Of a DNA stretch of 16,410 bases, positions 13,493 through 16,410 are shown piece after piece. The number at the start of each line of letters is the position of its first letter. Positions within the stretch are counted from its first letter, which is position 1. A model generated the notes under the pieces. The model saw only the letters and a program-made list of their open reading frames with translations, was not told the origin of the DNA and ran no database searches. Made by a program: the position numbers and the translations under genes. This stretch comes from an uncultured Planctomycetaceae bacterium (GTDB taxonomy: Bacteria; Planctomycetota; Planctomycetia; Pirellulales; UBA1268), in contig CAISKG010000408.1 in NCBI GenBank assembly GCA_903885855.1, positions 1 to 16,410 of the forward strand, written 5' to 3'.

Positions 13493-14935
13493 ATGCTCGA
13501 CATCCTCGGGTCTCCCGCGCCCCTCTCCCGACGCTACGGCCGCCGCGCCATGCTCCAGGCCGGCGGCGCGGGGCTCTTCGGCCTGTCGCTCCCGGGAATC
13601 CTCTCCGCCGAGGAGGCCGCCCTGCCGCTCCCCGGCGGCCCCGGCGCCCGCGCCAGGTCGGTGATCTTCCTGTTCCTCTTCGGGGGCCCGAGCCAGTTCG
13701 AGACGTTCGACATGAAGCCGGACGCGCCGGCCGAGATCCGCGGGCCGATGAGCCCGATCGGATGCCGGACGCCGGGGCTGCGGATCTGCGAGCATCTCCC
13801 GCGCTTGGCGGAGGTCTCCGACCGCTACTGCGTCATCCGTTCCATGACGCACGACTTCAACGACCACAGCGGCGGCGGCCATTACGTGCAGACCGGCCAC
13901 CGCTGGCATCTGCCGATCGGCGGTGGCTTCAACGCCACGCCCCAGGATTGGCCCTCGATGGGCTCGGTGGTGGAGCATCTCGAGCAGCGCGGCTCGCGGG
14001 GCGTGCCGCGCGACCTGCCCGCCTACGCCGTGGTGCCCAACCGGCTCGGCCGCCTCCAGGAGAACGGGCAATACGTCCGCCCCGGGGAATATGGCGGCTG
14101 GCTCGGATCGAGCGTCAACGCGCTGACGACGAAGGTCGACCGCCGCAGCCTCGCCGACAATCCCTACTGGCGCGACTGCGACGACGACGAGCTGCGCTGC
14201 CGCATCGAGGGGCTCGAGCCCGTCGGTGCCGCCGAGGCCGACCGCCTCCGGCGCCGGGCCGGGCTGCTGGAGTCGTTCGACGCCCAGCGCCGCATCCTCG
14301 ACGGCCAGCGCGGCCGCGAGATCGACCGCCTCCGCGAGCGGGCCCTGGGGCTCGTCACCAGCCCGCGCACGCGGGAGGCCCTCGACCTGGACCGTGAGCC
14401 CGCGGCCGTGCGCGACGCCTACGGCCGCCATCTCTTCGGCCAGGCCTGTCTGATGGCGCGGCGCCTCGTCGAGGCCGGCACGCGTTTCGTGACGGTCCAC
14501 TACGACTGCTGCGACGGCTACAGCTGGGATTCGCACGTCCACTCCGACGACGTGCGCCGCTTCCTCCTCCCCACCTTCGACCAGGCCCTCGCCGCGCTGC
14601 TGATCGACCTCGAGCGGAGCGGGCTGCTGGCCGAGACGCTCGTGGTGGCGCTGGGGGAGATGGGCCGCACGGCCAAGCCCACGCCCACGTGGGGGCGCAA
14701 CCACTGGAGCACCCTCTTTCCGGCCGTGATCGCCGGGGCGGGGGTGCGCGGCGGCACGACCTGGGGCGCGTCGGACGCCCGCGGCGAATACCCCACCGAG
14801 CATCCCACCACGCCGGAGGATCTGGCGGCGACGATCGTGCGGACGCTGGGCGTCGATCCGGCGACGGTTCTCACCATGCCCGACGGCCGGCCGGTGCCGA
14901 TCTCCACCGGGACGCCGATCGACGGGATCTTCTGA
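13493..14935 (+). CDS. DUF1501 protein with Tat-type signal, no DUF1549 partner
   Basis: A second DUF1501 protein of 480 residues. The ATG at 13493 has GGGAG about 6 bases upstream. The Tat-type signal is GRRAMLQAGGAGLFGLSLPG (16-35), matching the common family form with twin Arg before a Gly/Leu-rich core. Family marks: SVIFLFLFGGPSQFETFDMKP (56-76, seen as FLFGGPSQFE then FDMKP), CVIRSMTHDFNDHSGGGHYVQTG (seen as RSMTHDFNDH and HYVQTG), FVTVHYDCCDGYSWDSH, LVVALGEMGRT, WGRNHWSTLFPAVIAGAGVRGG, and the end TPIDGIF. Compared with the DUF1501 protein at 10837-12282 it has Met for Phe in EMGRT, a Cys pair beside the His/Asp segment and a charged helical stretch near 240-300. No DUF1549/DUF1553 gene adjoins it; the next gene is convergent. 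Its activity is unknown. Confidence 0.93.
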   Translation: MLDILGSPAPLSRRYGRRAMLQAGGAGLFGLSLPGILSAEEAALPLPGGPGARARSVIFLFLFGGPSQFETFDMKPDAPAEIRGPMSPIGCRTPGLRICEHLPRLAEVSDRYCVIRSMTHDFNDHSGGGHYVQTGHRWHLPIGGGFNATPQDWPSMGSVVEHLEQRGSRGVPRDLPAYAVVPNRLGRLQENGQYVRPGEYGGWLGSSVNALTTKVDRRSLADNPYWRDCDDDELRCRIEGLEPVGAAEADRLRRRAGLLESFDAQRRILDGQRGREIDRLRERALGLVTSPRTREALDLDREPAAVRDAYGRHLFGQACLMARRLVEAGTRFVTVHYDCCDGYSWDSHVHSDDVRRFLLPTFDQALAALLIDLERSGLLAETLVVALGEMGRTAKPTPTWGRNHWSTLFPAVIAGAGVRGGTTWGASDARGEYPTEHPTTPEDLAATIVRTLGVDPATVLTMPDGRPVPISTGTPIDGIF

Positions 14936-14962
14936 GCCGGGCGAAGGGCTGCCTGAAGGGCC

Positions 14963-14983
14963 GGGCCGCCGTGCCGGCGGCCC
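14963..14983 (+). terminator. GC hairpin after the second DUF1501 gene
   Basis: GGGCCGCCG (14963-14971) and CGGCGGCCC (14975-14983) form a perfect 9-bp stem with a 3-base loop, 28 bases after the DUF1501 stop. It is a likely transcription end point, though no T-run follows. Confidence 0.4.
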
Positions 14984-15012
14984 GATCACGCGGGGCAGCA
15001 GTGCGGGGAAGC

Positions 15013-15037
15013 GTCGCGGCCGCCGGGCGGCCGCGAC
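15013..15037 (-). terminator. GC hairpin after the S1-domain gene
   Basis: GTCGCGGCCGC (15013-15023) and GCGGCCGCGAC (15027-15037) form a perfect 11-bp stem with a 3-base loop, 4 bases past the S1 gene stop in its direction of transcription. It probably ends or protects that transcript. No T-run follows. Confidence 0.45.
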
Positions 15038-15041
15038 CCCG

Positions 15042-16410
15042 TCACCACTTGAGGCCGAACTTCTCCCCGTCGGAGCGGCCCGTCAGGCCCCCCTTGAGCG
15101 GCGCGTGCGACTTGCGGACCGGCGGCGGCGGCTCCTCGGCCTGCGGCTCCTCCACGGGTGCCTCCCCGGCGGCCGCCGCGGGCGCCGGCGCCGTGGCGAG
15201 GGCCTTGATCGAGAGGGAGATCCGCTGCTCGTCGGGGTCGCAGGTGAGCACCTTGCACTCCACCGCCTCCCCCTCGCGCACCACGCTCGACACGCTGTGT
15301 ACGTGCCGGTGCGCGAGCTCCGAGACGTGCACCAGCCCCTCGACGCCCGGCTCGAGGCGGACGAACGCCCCGAACTGCGCGATCCGGCTGACGACCCCGC
15401 GGACGGCGGCGCCGACGTGGTACTTGTCGGCGGCGTTCTTCCAGGGGCTCTCCACGGTGTCGCGGATCGAGAGGCCGATCTTGCCGGTCTGGCGGTCGAC
15501 GTTCTTCACGGCGACGCGCACCTTCTGCCCGACCTCGAGCAGGTCGGCGGGGTTCTTGACCCGCTCCCACGACATCTGGCTGACGTGGACGAGGCCGTCG
15601 ACGCCGTTGCCGATGTCGACGAAGGCCCCGAACTCGCGCACCGACCGCACGATGCCGTCGAGGAGATCGCCGATCTCGAGCGTCTCGAGCATCTTCTGCC
15701 GGGCGTCGGCGGCCTGCCGCTCGAGGACGGCCCGTCGCGAGAGCACGAGCCGACGCGCGGCGGGCACGATCTCGGTGACGAGCGCCTCGACGGTCTGCCC
15801 GACCATCTCCTCGAGATTCTCGACGCGCCAGTTGCTCACGAGGCTCGCCGGCATGAAGCCGCGCAGCCCCGCGACGTCGCACTCCACGCCCCCCTTGTTG
15901 GCGGCGGTGACCCGGGCGGCGACGATCATCCCGGCTTCGAGCTGCGACCAATCCTCGACCGCCACGGCGCGGTTGGCCGGGGCGACGTCGTAGAGGCCGT
16001 CCTCCTCGTTGAATCCGCCCACGGAGAGCTCGAGGACCGCCCCGATCTCCGGGTTGCCGTCGAGACCGATGAGCTTGAGCGCGCCCTGGCGGCGACCGCC
16101 GAGATCGAGGAAGGCGGTGTCGGGGCCGACGGAGATGACCGTCCCGCTGACACGCGTGCCCGGCTCGAGCAGGGCCGCCGCCTTCGGGCTCGCCGCGGTG
16201 GCGAGGATCGTCTCCACCTCGACCCCCTCGAGCGCCGCCTGAAACTCGGCCTCGAGATCCTCCTCGAGCCCGCCGCGGAGGTTGGGAAGATCGACCTGCC
16301 GGGAGTGGCGGAGGACGTCATTGAAGGCCGAGGCGGGCGCGCGGTCGCCGCGCCGCTCGCGCTTCGGCCCCTTCTCGCCGGGGCGACCGCGGTCGCCTCC
16401 GCGGGGGGGC
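15042..16410 (-). CDS. S1-domain RNA-binding protein, ribosomal protein S1-like (5' truncated)
   Basis: The frame stays open to the right edge, so the true start lies outside; 455 residues are visible. A GTG at 16217 is internal, because coherent protein continues upstream of it: a Gly/Arg/Lys-rich stretch (GRGRPGEKGPKRERRGDRAP) and then an acidic helical piece (LEEDLEAEFQAALEG). Counting from that GTG, four S1 (OB-fold) domains lie at about 18-78, 97-163, 182-254 and 267-340. The last two are the most canonical (GIVRSVREFGAFVDIGNGVDG; VSRIAQFGAFVRLEPGVEG; both followed by LVHVS). The tail is Ala/Pro/Glu-rich and ends GEKFGLKW. It probably binds mRNA on the ribosome as S1 does, but with four visible domains rather than the six of E. 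coli S1 it could be another S1-type RNA-binding protein. Confidence 0.88.
   Translation of the reverse strand, partial: PPRGGDRGRPGEKGPKRERRGDRAPASAFNDVLRHSRQVDLPNLRGGLEEDLEAEFQAALEGVEVETILATAASPKAAALLEPGTRVSGTVISVGPDTAFLDLGGRRQGALKLIGLDGNPEIGAVLELSVGGFNEEDGLYDVAPANRAVAVEDWSQLEAGMIVAARVTAANKGGVECDVAGLRGFMPASLVSNWRVENLEEMVGQTVEALVTEIVPAARRLVLSRRAVLERQAADARQKMLETLEIGDLLDGIVRSVREFGAFVDIGNGVDGLVHVSQMSWERVKNPADLLEVGQKVRVAVKNVDRQTGKIGLSIRDTVESPWKNAADKYHVGAAVRGVVSRIAQFGAFVRLEPGVEGLVHVSELAHRHVHSVSSVVREGEAVECKVLTCDPDEQRISLSIKALATAPAPAAAAGEAPVEEPQAEEPPPPVRKSHAPLKGGLTGRSDGEKFGLKW

Noticed and set aside
10837..14935. Second DUF1501 gene as a recent tandem duplication of the first
   Set aside because: The two proteins share only family motifs; lengths are similar but the sequences between motifs are unlike, so they are old paralogs.

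Overview
The window reads as chromosomal DNA of a planctomycete, most likely a Pirellulales-type bacterium. The evidence is a very GC-rich sequence together with families that are typical of, or expanded in, that phylum: a BBP7 outer-membrane beta-barrel protein, a PSCyt1/DUF1549/DUF1553 cytochrome-type protein, two Tat-signal DUF1501 proteins and a DUF1559 prepilin-like protein. I see no tRNA, rRNA, CRISPR array, insertion sequence or phage gene.

Layout. At 1-1325 (+) is the 3' part of a secreted FG-GAP/VCBS repeat protein that ends in an FKBP-type peptidyl-prolyl isomerase domain. It converges on a BBP7 outer-membrane protein (1386-2585, -). A minus-strand pair follows: clpS (4429-4830) and, 16 bases downstream, a class I methyltransferase with a regulatory domain (2847-4412). 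clpS is divergent from serS (4926-6215, +) across a 95-base gap. Next on the plus strand is a two-gene unit: a membrane-anchored SPFH/Band 7 protein (6366-7343) and a small Arc-type ribbon-helix-helix protein (7381-7581). Its promoter region carries an AT-rich inverted repeat over the -10 box. Then come a 1050-residue PSCyt1-DUF1549-LamG-DUF1553 protein (7661-10813) and its DUF1501 partner (10837-12282). A DUF1559 protein (12382-13344) follows, behind a second, stronger inverted repeat that also covers a -10 box. A second DUF1501 gene (13493-14935) stands without a partner. The window closes with a minus-strand S1-domain RNA-binding protein (15042 to the window edge, N-terminus missing), facing the DUF1501 gene across two GC hairpins.

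How they may work together. serS, clpS and the S1 protein serve translation and protein turnover. The middle and right part is a cell-envelope block: exported cytochrome-like, DUF1501 and pseudopilin-like proteins, whose biochemical roles are not established. The best candidates for something little described are the SPFH plus ribbon-helix-helix unit with its operator-like palindrome, the 16-bp-arm palindrome before the DUF1559 gene, the FG-GAP/FKBP fusion, and a ClpS whose N-degron pocket residues differ from the E. coli type. Coding density is high; the longest gap, 2586-2846, shows no convincing feature.
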